Shown: one piece after another, positions 23,135-34,922 of the stretch
Position numbering within the stretch: position 1 is the stretch's first letter
Layout: every line of letters starts with the position of its first letter
From: Metaphire vulgaris
Taxonomy: Eukaryota > Annelida > Clitellata > Crassiclitellata > Megascolecidae
NCBI GenBank assembly: GCA_018105865.1
Contig: CM030848.1
Location: forward strand, 12,424,199-12,488,198
Reading direction: 5' to 3'
Length of the DNA stretch: 64,000 nt
The notes under the pieces: model-generated
The model's input: only the letters and a program-made list of their open reading frames with translations
Databases searched by the model: none
What the model was told of the DNA's origin: nothing
Made by a program: the position numbers and the translations under genes

Positions 23135-24785
23135 TACTGGCCAAATTATTATGGATTTTGCCCTTTTCATCACTAATTTGATGCTAATAGCTACTAGTCT
23201 GTTTATTTCTCCTGGTGGCGATTATCCTTCTTGAATGGCACTTTGCTGTTCTAATGCTATAAAATTGAATATAAATTTATATAAAATTATTATATTATAT
23301 ATCATTTGCTATAGATTACTGCTTTATTTTTGTCGACAGTAATTTTGAATAAAATGCCTATTTTGTGAAGATATTTCGTTAATCTTCACGCGCCATAGTT
23401 TCACTTCTAAGTTAATTTTATAAGTCAATTTGCAATTAGTGGGCCTTTTGCATATTTAACCGATACTATGCAGTAATTTCTTCGGAGACTTAATATAGCC
23501 AAGTGATGGGAAAGAAGTCTGATCTTAGCCCGAGGAAGAAGGGCCAGATTCGTGTTCTTCTGGAGGAGACATCTTTGACACAGCCAGATATTGCTGAGAA
23601 AATGAAGGTTTCACCCCAAGTTGTGAGTGTTATTGCAAAAAGTGTGATGTTTGGCCTGATATTGTCTCCGAGGCGAAGGGGAAGATGTGGCAGACGACGT
23701 CTATCGAGTGCAAGAGACGACAGGAAACTGGCCAGTTTGTGTCTGTCCAGCCGCAGGACAACCGCTAGACAGTTGGGAGTCGTGAGTTGTGAGTGCATGG
23801 GACAGCTACAAGCAGTAGTAGAACGGTGCGTAGACGTTTGTTCGATGCTGGTCGATCAGGTCATCTGGTTGTTCGATCATGTCACGCTCTAAAGAAGCCT
23901 CTGCTGAAGACATCGATGAAGAAGAAGAGGCTGCAGTGGGTTAAAGAGCATTTGTCTTGGACTGCAGCTGACTGGTCGAAGGTACTGCACACTACTTTAT
24001 TCTTATCTCATCAGATACGTGCATGGTTTGGCACTAGAAATGCAGACGTGACCTTCCAGCAGGACAATGAACCACGCCACACTGCCAGGAAAGTGAAGGA
24101 ATTTGTCAAGAGGCAGGGATTACGGTTGCTTGACTGGCCGGCGAACAGAGAAGACATGAACCCAATTGAAAATGTTTCGAAGATGCCTAAAGACAAGAAG
24201 AACAAAGAAGCAGTCTCTACAAAAAGCGCCAACTCACCGAGAGGCTTCTTCACCTATGGTTCCATGACCAGCAGCTGAAGGATCATGCCAGGTAATTGAT
24301 ATTGCAGATGCCGGATCAGGTAGCTGCTGTCCCTAAGGCATGTGGCGGATGGACAAAGTACTGAATCAGCTCAAGTCCGACTTACTTTGGCCGCAGACAC
24401 ATTAAGCTATTCACTAAAGTTGCACTTTTGCCATAGCGTCACTTTATTTTAGCCTTTTTACCGATATAACTAAGAAATCAATCGTTGGAAACCAAATCCA
24501 TAATAATTTGGCCAGTACTGTATATATATACAGTAGATATAAGAGCTAAAATGTAACGTTACTGCATCTCCACGTGGACGAATGAGCTCTCACCTTGAAG
24601 ATGAATCGTCCTCCCGTATACGGTCCAGACTTAGGACGAACGGCCAGTCGGACGGCGGCGCATCCATCGCCCCTGTCCGCCTCCAGATCCCCGTCAAGCT
24701 CGGCTTGGCCATCTGTCAGGCGGTCCAAGTTCTCTAGACAACGGCAGATGTGGTGCAGGAGCCGACCGCCTTCGAAGCCCAGCAT
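22301..24785 (-). CDS. UBE2M/UBC12-like E2 conjugating enzyme
   Basis: UBC-fold E2; the nearest match I recognise is UBE2M, which transfers NEDD8 to cullins. Two minus-strand exons, 24594-24785 and 22301-22693, joined in phase 0 across a 1.9-kb intron, 194 aa. The fold shows [22 protein letters not shown] (the HPN motif), then [13 protein letters not shown] with the catalytic Cys, and NVQRSLLG at the end, which parallels NVQRSMRGG of UBE2M. Odd points: no UBE2M N-terminal MIKLFSL peptide, which normally docks the NEDD8 E1; the canonical YPxxPP before the active site reads NPRNAP; and there is an extra C-terminal tail of about 27 residues (PRGKRSRP). It could be a lineage-specific E2 rather than a true UBE2M, and NEDD8 specificity is inference. 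The intron carries a Tc1 relic and (TA)n tracts. Confidence 0.85.
22717..22752 (+). repeat. (TA)n microsatellite
   Basis: Immediately upstream (gene sense) of the E2 exon 2 acceptor. Confidence 0.95.
23050..23131 (+). repeat. (TA)n tract invaded by Tc1
   Basis: The TA run is broken by the Tc1 element and resumes at 24521, as expected for a transposon that targets TA. Confidence 0.95.
23132..24520 (+). pseudogene. decayed Tc1/mariner transposon, 1389 bp
   Basis: Inverted repeats of about 27 bp (CAGTACTGGCCAAATTATTA outward on both ends) flanked by TA. The transposase is recognisable in two frames: 23503-23780 gives an N-terminal helix-turn-helix ([16 protein letters not shown], then [15 protein letters not shown]); 23793-24180 gives [16 protein letters not shown], the second catalytic Asp in FQQDNEPRH and the third acidic site in [11 protein letters not shown] frameshift lies near 23790. 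The segment that should carry the first Asp (the FSDES region after WSKV, near 23985) is deleted. It cannot make an active transposase. It sits in the intron of the E2 gene in the opposite sense. Confidence 0.9.
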
Positions 24786-26514
24786 CTTCAATGGCGTATA
24801 ATATTTGAATATTTGCGAGAAAATCGGATTTAAATCTGATCTAATGGACGAAATATCGCTATGAATATACCTCCTTATATAAAATATTAACCGTCCATTT
24901 AGCCATTAATAACGACACAACCACGTTGCGTTACGCAAGTGAGAAGGGAAACGGTTGGTGCTGCCTTCGACCGCTTTAGAAATATACTATTTGGGATTTA
25001 ATGAGCACTGGATGCACTTGTTTCTACTTAATTTTTAATTCTGGAGCATACAGTAATTCCAAATCATTATTATAATTATTCACTACCTACTTTATAGCCT
25101 AGATTAAATGTCCAGTCCTTTCTGCTGACCTTTGCTGTATGAGAGGTATTTAAAACCCAAATGAAATTATGCAAGTTGTCTACAATTACAATAATAATCT
25201 GCACAGTAAAACCCACTGATTCCAGTAAGTAAGTAAAATCTCGTAAATTCCTATTGCGTTTTTCAAAAACATCGCAATAGCTTCTTTTCCTAAGGGCTTA
25301 ATCTTAGTTTTGAGTAGCTATAGCCAAAGGTAGCCTAATTCATGCAGGGTCATTCAATCCAGTCATTGATGTTGGGATGTTACAGCTATGGAGGTAATGA
25401 TTTGTTTAAAAAGAGAAATGCTTTGAATTTAAAAAGAAAAACTTGTAATGTTGCAAGAAAGGAAGGAGATTGTGACTCATAATTTATTAGACCATAGTGT
25501 AGACAGAGGATGGATGCCGGAATGCAGTTCCAAAGCCCTGTAGACTGTTATAGCTATGCCTACATGTTATTTTTTTCTATCATTTTGACATATTTCTTGC
25601 TCTTTTTCAAACAGACGTAAAGCTTACCAAATGCTATTCTTGTTTGTATAGGGCCTACTGTAGGCCTATTATTAATTGTATAATAATCATCAACATCATC
25701 ATTATCATCATCACCATATAACATAATTTCAGTGGTTTAGGATAACTCTCTACTTTAATAATCAAAGGGACCTGTACCAGAAAGAAACCTTTGTAATTTT
25801 TAGAATTTTGTTTCAATGGGTCCTAGGTCACTGAGGTCACAATCAAACAAACAGTATCTAATGGTAAGAATAAAATATGTCTATTTGTCACAGTTGCAAA
25901 AAATAATTACTCATATCTATCAACATAACAGGCCTACTGTAATTTGAATTGTCACCATACCAACAGTTTTTTCTTTGTGCATAACATCAAATGAACATGT
26001 TAAAAAAAGCAAGACTTTGACAAATTAGTAAGAGCTTATATATTTCAGATTATATCACCATAAAAGATAAAATATTGAAAATCATTTAGTTATTCAGTGC
26101 ACCACACAAAATGCAGACACAGCGGACTTAAATGTTGTCATATCTGTCCTGGTTTGCTGATGAGCTGAACACTGCAAATATTCATCATAATGACCATTAA
26201 GAAGACATGGAATTTTAACTAGCTACAAATATACATACATATTAAAAAGGAAAAACTTGATGGATAACATCAAAGAAGACTTTGAAAGATACCGGATATC
26301 AGTAATCGATGGAAAGATATTAACAATGGAAAAAGATAAATGGAGAATTTTTTGGAGAAGCATTGTGGCTAACAAGCTGGCAGGAAGCAACTATCATTGA
26401 ACTATGATGACGATGATGATGATGATGATTAAAAGTCAAAACCAAGCTGCTATAATATCCCATGAGGATTAATAAATAATATAGCAATTTTGTGCTCTGA
26501 GTTGGTTGCTGACA
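24786..26514. other. intergenic, E2 to CALML4-like
   Basis: No gene. Contains a (TAAG)n-headed repeat at 25226 (TAAGTAAGTAAAATCTCGTA then TATTGCG) and a LINE tail at 26270-26430. Confidence 0.55.
26270..26430 (+). mobile_element. LINE 3' end with (ATG)n tail
   Basis: Reads KDKWRIFWRSIVANKLAGS then a stop, the usual C-terminal end of RTE/CR1-type reverse-transcriptase proteins, followed by a GATGATGATG tail. 5'-truncated. Confidence 0.6.
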
Positions 26515-29500
26515 TTAGTTGTTCAATGGTGTTAGTAGACTTTTCACAATGTCGTCATAGCGAACCTGTCCAGAGTTTTGTACGCCTGCATCTCGGAACA
26601 GTTTGTCGACTGCAAAGAAGATAAAAAACAAGTCAAAACCTGTTGGAATTCACATTCAAGTTACAAAAATCATTATGTCATTTTGTCAAATTTTGGCCAA
26701 TCTTGATAAAACTCGGTAGGAATGTAGTTGAGATAATCCCCCAACACAACCCATGTTCCGGTTGCTCACAACATGTTTTATTTGTTGCAATCAGGGTGCG
26801 ATTTGTGACCTGGAGCAGTGGGGGAGGAATATGTCGAGCTTGGGAGGAAGTAGTTGTTGGGGAAGTGTAGCAGTGGGGGGATGTAGTGGTGGGGGGATGT
26901 AGCAGTATGGGGATGCAGTTTGGCAGTGGGGGGAGAGAAATCCCCTCTTCCCCATAAAAATCGCGCCCTGGTCGCAATTGTATGCCACAAAACAAAGCAC
27001 ATCGTAATTATTCGTTTCCATGCTTTAAATCTGACAGCAGAGACGATAGTGTTAGTGGCAAATGTGGACATCAAATAAAATTTCTTAACCCCTTAACCGT
27101 GTATTTAACTGTAACTCAATGTAAAATGGACGGACATATCTGGGATCCCCAGTCAAGGGGTTAAATACAGATATCCTTCTAGAAAGTGAAACGGCAATCC
27201 GGGCAAATTGGCATCATCGTCTCACCTTCAGCTTTAGTCATTTTATCACCAAACTGTGTCAGGATGTTCTGAAGTTCAGCAGCCGGAACTGTTCCGGTGC
27301 CTTTCTTATCATGCGCATGGAATGCATTTAGAATATCCTGCTGGCATTTTTCCACTTTGGAATGCTTTTCCAATATTTCAATAAATGTTGCAAAGTCGAC
27401 CCTTTTGTCTGACCAAATAAAATAACAAACAGCATGAGATAACACATAAAGAGGTTAACATTTCATATCCATTTCTAATACATAAGCTTAGTACAAGATG
27501 TAGTCAAGAAGAAACAAAACTAACAAAGGTGTTCAAACAATTATCACTCAATAAATCCACATATTTGAGCTATAACAGCTGAATAGTACAAGAGAACACT
27601 GACTGATAAGTGACATAATTTACAATATATTCAAATTCTTTTTTAAATTATTGTAAGAAGACAAAAAACATACTTTTCTGATGCTCTTCAAAATAATTCT
27701 GAACCTCGTGAATAGTTGGGCTAAATGCAAGCGACCTCATGATGAGAGTCAACTGGTCAGCGCTCGTAATAACTTTGTCTTTAGCAAACAGTGAGAAACA
27801 ATCACGGAATTCTACAATGGATTACACAAACATCAGTACGTTGTCAGTATGCTTAAAAAATCATCTCTAATAATTTTATAATTTTTATAAACGAACAATG
27901 ATTTCTTCAGACATACTTGTGAAAAAGCTGGTGCAATTTGGCTGACTCCATCACTTCCTTGCTTACTAACTTAAATACAGGTACTTACAAAAAGATGAAT
28001 TGAGAACTTATTTTCTGTCAATGTTTCACAACTGTGGGCAAGCATGTTTGTCTGATTTGCTTAACCATTTATTACCACAGACAGTGCACATTATTGTTCC
28101 AACCCAATAGAAATGACGATAGAAATTGAACAATTAATGCTGCTACAAATCATATTACTTGGCATATGGAATATAAATTTCTTTTCGCAAATCCACCCAA
28201 AGAAAGGACTCAGCCTGACTTTGGCCAATGGCCAGCATGAATAAATTGCAAATATTAACCTCTTTTAGCGTTTGCCCAGCACGTCATAGATGGCGCCGAA
28301 GTCCAGTTCGTCATGAACTTCACAGACCATATCTATATGTTTGCCCGAGCTGAGCACGTCAAGCAAGGCGTTTATTGACATATTCTGCGTTCAATGGGCG
28401 CCCGGGAGCCAGTCTATTCCTAAAAATAGCGTAGTTGAGGCTGGAAGAGGGAGGATTGAAAAGATGGCGTCGAGAAAGAGGTTTAGCGGCTGAAGCTTTG
28501 GAAATGGTTGGAATCGCCGAATCGGACGATGACAGTCGAAGACACCGGCGATGATGTTATGCGGAGGCGGTGACGGCGGTCCTCGGAAGGCGAAAGTTCC
28601 GGGGGACAGACGGACGAGGTAGGCAGGAGTTCCAATGGGACGTTCACTGGGGAGTCAGATATGAAGGTCGACATTCCTCCACCAAATCCCCCATGGATTA
28701 CTTCAAGTTATTTTTACCACGGAAATACTTGGGGTAATGCTGTTGAAACTAACAGGAGGGCAGCAAATGCAGCAAGTAACCTTGGCCAGGCAAAGGTTGC
28801 TCAAATGGGAACGTGGGTATGGATGAGCTGCTAGTTTTCCTGTCTTTGATTATCTACCATGGGAATCTCATAATTTTTGAACTGATCTGTTCCAAAGACA
28901 CCCACCTACAACTGTATGCTGAACCTAGGGGGTCACCACTGAAAAATTTCTTTTATTGACCTTAGAAGAAAATTTTTGGCAAGGTCATAAAGTGGGCCAA
29001 ACCCCAAATTTTCTTTTTTGGCACGGATGGATGGTAAGTACAATAAAAATGCTAAACAATGATGCAAACCACATCCTTGTAGCTTCTATATAGCCTGCAA
29101 GGTAAGGTGTTTCAGATTTGAGATTCTGCAAAAAAATGTCACTTCTACAACGGGTGCCTGGTGTAGAAACACCATAACTCCCCAAATTGGGTCCCATCTT
29201 CAAAATTTTTGAACTAATCTGTTCCAAAGACACCAACCTTCTGAAAGGGGGTCACCGCTGAAAAAAAATTTTATTGACCTTTGAACGTATTTTTTTGGGA
29301 GGAGGTCATATTTTTGGTCTGTAGGGTGGACCCAACCCCAAATTTCTTTTTGGCACGGATGGATGGTAAGTACAATAAAATGCTAAACAATGATGCAAAC
29401 CACATCTTTGTAGCTTCTATATAGCCTGAAATATAGTAAGTTTAAAAGTACATGTTAACAGTTCAAAATAACGTTATTCTCCAAAATTAATAACACACAT

Positions 29501-30811
29501 TGGTAACGTCTTGGAAAATTTTATTACACGCTAAAGGGGTTAAATGATCTACAGCACCATAACAAATGTCATAAGACAATCTAAATAATACTACTGCTTG
29601 CAATATATATATATATAACAAGTAAGCAACATTTTGTGAATTTGCATATTGCTTTTGAAATTAGCACCATAGTAGCTGCTTCCTCTGCCAAGTAATACCT
29701 GTACATTACAAATGATTAATATGCAGTTTGTTGTTTTGCACAAGCATTTGTTTTATGTGTGCAGGGCAATATTAAAATACCTTCTATATCACTTTCGTTG
29801 AAGCTTATAGCCTGAAATAGAAAAACAATATGTCATCATCATTGCTGTCCAAAATGCATCAAACAAGGAGTCACAATTTAATAAAATGTGAATATTTTCA
29901 CTTGTTTGGTAAACAATACTTAGAAATTTTAACATAATGTTTATGATACTGATAATAAGCCTATGAGAAGCAGTAAATGCAATACAAGATGCTTCTGAAA
30001 TCACATGCAAATATTTACACATGAATTTTAAAATGTCCAAGGGTTTTGTATTGGAAGTCTTTAAATCATTATATGTGGAGAATGACACAGGATATGTATA
30101 TTGAACCAAAAAGGAGGAACCATTGCGCAGGTGAGGCAATGTTTGGAAAATTAGTATGCCGCTATTTAAAATTGTATTCAAACCTTGCAATGGTTTTTAA
30201 TGGAGGATTTTGTGGTATTATATAAGTGGAGAGCGGGATGGTTGGCTTTAAATCATTACAAGTGAAAGGTTGGATGAGTGAGAGTGATAGATTGAAGTCC
30301 ATTTAACAAGGTTCGTAGTTGGAGGAAGCATAGGCGGATTTTATTAAAGACTAGGGTAGCTACCCAACTAATCCAACCAAAACAAAAAAATGTGTTTTCC
30401 ATCAACACCAGGTCTGTCGCGTGCTGGATGGCACCCCCAGACCCCCATGCTAGCCTACCCAAATATTAAACTCTAAATCCGCCTATGGGAGGAAGGAAGG
30501 GCCCGGTGAAACTGTTTATGTCTGAGTGACCAGATGATTTATATTTTTCAATTTTTGCTTTGTCGTTGTTTTGACAAACGGGTTTCCACTGGATGGGCGT
30601 AGTCAACAGATGAATAGAAACTTCTTTGTTTGATAGGAATGGCAGAAGTCTTCAACGGCCCAAGCCTTTTCGGCATTTTATGCCTTCTCCAAATTTTGAA
30701 GTGTTGGCCCAGCATTAACTTATAACTCTAGACACTTATAAAACAATATCCTATATAATAGATTTTACTAATCAACAGCTCAATCTATTAGATAGGCGAA
30801 AGTCTCACCAT
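26515..30811 (-). CDS. CALML4: calmodulin-like protein, CALML4 type
   Basis: Calmodulin relative; vertebrate CALML4 acts as a light chain of myosin-7B in the brush-border adhesion complex. Five minus-strand exons: 30809-30811 (just the ATG), 29781-29811, 27674-27811, 27226-27408, 26515-26609; all phases fit, giving 149 aa, exactly calmodulin length. The segment ISFNESDIEEFRDCFSLF matches the first EF helix, and KAEVDKLFRDAG plus GQVRYDDIVK match EF4. Calcium loops are degraded: EF1 reads AKDKVITSADQ, and EF3 (DKKGTGTVPAAE) keeps the first Asp and last Glu but lacks acidic residues at positions 3 and 5. Calcium binding is therefore probably weak or absent, as in CALML4 and myosin light chains. 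The first exon is tiny; the 5' UTR exon end is set by ATG-GTGAGA. Intron 3 hosts a piggyBac relic. Head-to-head with the gene at 31564. Confidence 0.87.
26792..26970. mobile_element. hAT-like MITE, 179 bp
   Basis: Ends CAGGGTGCGATTT / AAATCGCGCCCTG with an 8-bp duplication GTTGCAAT / GTCGCAAT. Same family and length as 56114-56292. The interior is rich in G runs (GGAGCAGTGGGGG). Confidence 0.88.
27085..27164. mobile_element. TTAA mini-element, subfamily A, intact
   Basis: 80 bp: CCCCTTAACCGTGTATTTAA, core GTAACTCAATGTAAAATGGA, GGGATCCCC, ending AAGGGGTTAA. Lies 61 bp beyond the 3' splice side of CALML4-like exon 4 (donor at 27225). Confidence 0.88.
28259..29539 (+). pseudogene. piggyBac transposon relic
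   Basis: Flanked by TTAA on both sides (28255-28258 and 29540-29543). Ends CCTCTTTTAGCG and, reversed, CCCCTTTAGCG. Broken piggyBac/PGBD transposase on the plus strand: MASRKRFS then, after a shift, EALEMVGIAESDDDS (acidic N-terminus) at 28475-28540; MDYFKLFL near 28693, then ETNRRAANAASN and MDELLVFLSLIIYHGN near 28824-28870, matching the conserved start of the DDE domain. At least three frameshifts; the catalytic domain is missing and the space is filled by a diverged duplicate (about 28870-29200 versus 29203-29440). Inside a CALML4-like intron, opposite sense. Confidence 0.82.
30329..30487. mobile_element. hAT-like MITE, 159 bp, exact 8-bp duplication
   Basis: Ends CATAGGCGGATTT / AAATCCGCCTATG, flanked on each side by GGAGGAAG. 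In CALML4-like intron 1. Confidence 0.9.
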
Positions 30812-31563
30812 TGCTCCTGATTTCTTTGAAACCGTCAGAGTGTTTCGCAAAAACTGTTCGCATTGAAGAGTAACAATAACATTTCAACCACACCTATGCA
30901 CGACACCGGAAATTAATATTAATGTTGCTGCAAAGGTAAGTAAGTGAGTAAGTAAAATCTGATAAATTTATATAGCGCGCTACTAAACGGTATAACACTA
31001 CTACTTATTTTCATGCGCGAAGTCTAAACTTGAAATAGCCAGCTCTACAACTCTTCACCTCAATTTTCTTTCTACCCCAATGTTGAAAGGTCTGTCAGTA
31101 TGACTTCATGCGGCTCCTATCGTGTTATTATGATGTGCTATTGCAAAGAATCGTTCATACGGCACATCTTCCATCCCAACAAAAACAGCAGTAAAACTAT
31201 GAAATGGATTTAGCATGATTGAGCAGAAATAGCCTGACCGCTTAAAACTTTAATTGGTAGGCTGAAGTAAATAAAAAAACAGAACTTGACGAGAATTTAC
31301 ATTACATTTACCTCCCCGCTGGAGGGGACGAGAGTGCCAGACTGCCAGTACAGGCCTCTTTGCAGCCGCTTGCTTGCGTCGTCCTCGGCCAGAACAAAGC
31401 TTCGACCGCGCGCACGGCAGAGGGTTTAGTGTTGTAACTTGGCTGTGTTTCCCAACCCTTCGAGAAGGGCTCTGAGTGGTCAAGGAGTCAGTTGAGTGTG
31501 GTCGTCGTGTTCGCATTAATTAATTAAAGGCGTGTTTCTAAAAAGAGGATTCTTATTTCGAAA
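30812..31563. promoter_or_regulatory. divergent promoter region, CALML4-like / small mitochondrial gene
   Basis: 752 bp between opposed start codons. Includes a (TAAG)n-headed repeat at 30935 and a relatively GC-rich patch at 31310-31450 next to the plus-strand gene. No protein-like reading frame is convincing here. Confidence 0.45.
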
Positions 31564-32654
31564 ATGTTGCGCCTGCTGGTTCGTTCGGTTTCTGCAGGAA
31601 AAGGCAAGAGTAATTAAATTATTCGACAAAAATGCATCTAAATGATTCATTATTTAAATTATTTGTAGTGGTTTTCTGATTTTTCACACAGCCTCCTAAG
31701 CCACTAGTCTTATACCATCACGGTAATGAATCAATTTTAACTCATTGCCAAACCAGACTGTTACTTATGAGACATATTTATATGACAGGTATGATACAGT
31801 TAGAATAATTTGAGTTAAGAACATTACCTATTTTTGTTTTATGTTAATTTTAATATAATGGGTGCATCAGTCCACATCTACATCTTCATCCACATGTTCA
31901 GTCAATCAACAAAATTGTAAAACTTGTTTGGCGCTGTTATAATAATGTATTTATTATAAATCGATGGTCACCTTAAGAGTAAACTCGTAGTCGGAAAATA
32001 TGCCCGTATTGTTTGGAGTTATAAACACATTGGTCAGTCCGTACATTGGTCACTCCATAGGTGCCTAATTCCGGTACTGGCAGAGAGTTTCAGAGCCTGG
32101 GTCCAGCAATTCACTCCCATCCTCATACCACCAAATGCTTACCTAGTTGTATTGATATTTGATTGGTCAGTAAAATAAATAAATGAGTATAAAGTAGCCA
32201 ATCATTAATATGTTTGAGGTCAAAACCTTCTACAAGTGTGAGCATCAATGATGCTGTCATTGGCACCCTTGGCAACAAAATGGGGCCCTGGAAATTGTGA
32301 CCTCAGGATCCCATTGGTCGCAGTTGTATTATTCCTTCTCTAGTTATTTTGCTGTGATCCAGATATGATGCATTTTATTAGACAAACTAGTACATATTCA
32401 CCTAACATATGATAGGTTACTGAAGCTGTAACATATACACAATTTAGGGTCCAATAAAGCTTATTTATCCTTAAGGGATCTGAAATTTTTTCACTCCTAC
32501 ATGGCGAGTATGTACTTGGTTATTGTAACTCATATTGAGTCAAATGAGCAAAAATGTGGATAGAATGTTGTAGAATTCAGTGATTGTGTTTTTCAACAAT
32601 ATAAAATGTATGTTTTAGAGCTGCACTTTTACACAGTCGTAAATTTAGTGATTG

Positions 32655-32722
<68 letters not shown>

Positions 32723-34922
32723 GAATGAGTTGTCAAATCTCAAATGCATTGAATTTTATTTTGGATAAAATTAGTGTCACTTTTAAGGAATCGAGTCTTC
32801 TGTACAGGTGGCGTGAGACTGGCATCTGGCCATGGTCATGCCAAGTCGGCGGTCGAACGTGCTCGCGAGCACCGTGTCACTATAAATGACCTTCCAGTGC
32901 CAAGTGGATCATGGCAGCAATACCACAGCAAACGCAATTCTAAATGGAACCTTCTTCTGGCAATTTCTGCGGGCACTTTGGCTGCCACTGCTTTTACGGT
33001 ATGAACGTCATTTGTCACTTGAAAATATTGGATCGAGATTTATGTATCCAGGGCCGCAGCATTTGTGGGTGGACCCCAACAGCAGAATGGCCTAAGCAAG
33101 ATTACCAATTGTTAGCTGCACGTTAGTAATTTAAATAAGCTATTAATTTAAGTGCAGTCATCATCATCATCGTTGTTGTCATCATCATCTGGTTCTCTGC
33201 CTAAGACAGGTTCAGGGCTCCAGTGTTTTCATTCCTCTCTCGTCTTCATCATCCAGTCCAATAGCTAGCACCATACTTGGTCTGCCTTTTCTCATTTTAA
33301 AACTACAGTAGCAACAAGAACAGGCTATTTTGGCTAATAGGAAAATAATTAGTGATTGGCTTGAATTGTGTGGCAGTTTTGATAATTTTCAACACAGCAA
33401 CACAGACCCCAGAAAATATCTTAGAACTAAAATGCTCCAAGTGTGTTTAGTTTGTTTGAAACATTGTTTCAGCTTGCCTTACTTTCATGGGCTTCAGTCA
33501 AAGCATTAGCAGAAACCTTGTAGTAAGGTATTAGATTCTTAAAGAAACATAGATGAGTACAGCTTATTTCTAAATCTATCTTGTTGCAGACAGAGGTGTT
33601 GAGTTTTTTCTGCTGATGAAAGAAAAAGTCAACAAGCTCCATTCCCTTTCCTGTTTGATTGGGTGCATCTTAGGGTGAATCTTACAGTTACGTCACGTTC
33701 AGAGTCTCACCTGTCTTTAGTGCTTAAGTCTGACAGCTGATATCTGCTATATTCTGAAAGCCTTTAGGCAACAGACAAATGTCATGTCACAACATGTGTA
33801 CCATCTGATGTGAGTTGACGTCTGTTGCTATATGTTGCTGGTTGTTTTCAGAGCAACATGTAGAGTTTTTGGCATTTTTCGTTATGCAACAGCTTCTACT
33901 GATTTCCTTTGTCTCTTGGCATTTAGACATTTCTTTAGCAAAATCAAAGCTAGTAGTAGCAGTAATGCCCAAAACTATCAGAGGTCTCAACCATTATTCT
34001 GTTCTAAAGGCTGTGCAACATAATTCTACTAACAGCTTATGAGTATTTACTGAAGCAATTCTTATAGCAGTTGCAGTTGTATTTAAGTGTTTTTTAAAAA
34101 TCCAAACTTCTTTCATATGGATGCAGGATTGTGATGGAGTTTAGAGAGTTAAGGTGAAGATTTGCACAGAACACTTTCAGTGAAATTGTGAAAGCTTCTG
34201 AATTGGTTGATAAAATAAAGTCCAAATATACTTAGCAATTCCATTATTTTTGACATTTTAACCCATTTACCGTGTATTTAACTGTAACTCAATGTGAAAT
34301 GGACGGATATATTCGGGGTCCCCAGTTAAGGGGTTAATACTCTTCCTGCTTGCCATAGAATTTTAACTCTGCACCTCTTCTGTACTTCAAGATTTCTTGA
34401 ACCTTGAAACTGCAGATTTGGATATGTGCTTGGGAAATTGTGACATTGTGCTAAACTGTGACATAAAGTAGGTTTGAGTTTGTTTAAGAAATGTTGATGC
34501 ATACTAAAATATGTCAATATATTTTAAGCTTTATTGCTGCAAACATACAGGACAAAGAATATCTCTGGTGACTGAAAATGGGATTTCCAAAGCACTTTAT
34601 CCCATTGCATAAGTATTGCTTGAATTTTCAGGGGTGCTCTTTTTGAATATGTTTTGATATGCTGTCTATGAGAACTGGATGGATTCTTTTTTGCTAAGAT
34701 TCAGTTTTTTCAAAACCTTGCTTACAAAATTTAGTACACATTTCTTTTTTTCATTGCTTAAAATTATGAGTCATTTTATGCATTAGTTCAGTGGTCAAAT
34801 ACCATTTCTTGATAACTACATTTTAGTGTAATGCTTTATATTTTTTGAAGATGTGGAAGTCTGGTGTCCTGTATCTTCACGACATGCCACCGCTGAAGTC
34901 GGTCTCAATCAATCCTAAATGA
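31564..34922 (+). CDS. 102-aa single-pass mitochondrial-type protein (prag01/COX7B-like)
   Basis: Three plus-strand exons, 31564-31609, 32808-32998, 34851-34922, phases 1 and 0, 102 aa. It starts MLRLLVRSVSAGKGK, an Arg-rich amphipathic leader typical of mitochondrial import. Next come LASGHGHAKSAVERAREHR, NDLPVPSGSWQQYHSKRN, one membrane span (WNLLLAISAGTLAATAFTMW) and a short tail ending SVSINPK. The LPVPSGSWQQYH-KRN block resembles the small 'deltamethrin resistance protein prag01' family of animals, which is thought to be respiratory-chain associated; that assignment is from memory. Exon joins are strongly supported by frame. A poly(A) signal AATAAA is at 35254-35259. Function is inference. 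Confidence 0.72.
32659..32720 (+). repeat. (AG)31 microsatellite
   Basis: Lies 87 bp before an exon acceptor (32807). Confidence 0.95.
34258..34337. mobile_element. TTAA mini-element, subfamily A
   Basis: 80 bp with TTAA ends, core GTAACTCAATGTGAAATGGA. In intron 2 of the 102-aa protein gene. Confidence 0.85.

Noticed and set aside
28267..28382. 38-aa minus frame starting MSINALLDVLSS
   Set aside because: Lies within the left end of the piggyBac relic; no splice partner; likely chance.
31250..31516. 88-aa Arg/Ser-rich minus frame
   Set aside because: Falls in the divergent promoter region; GC-rich composition explains it.
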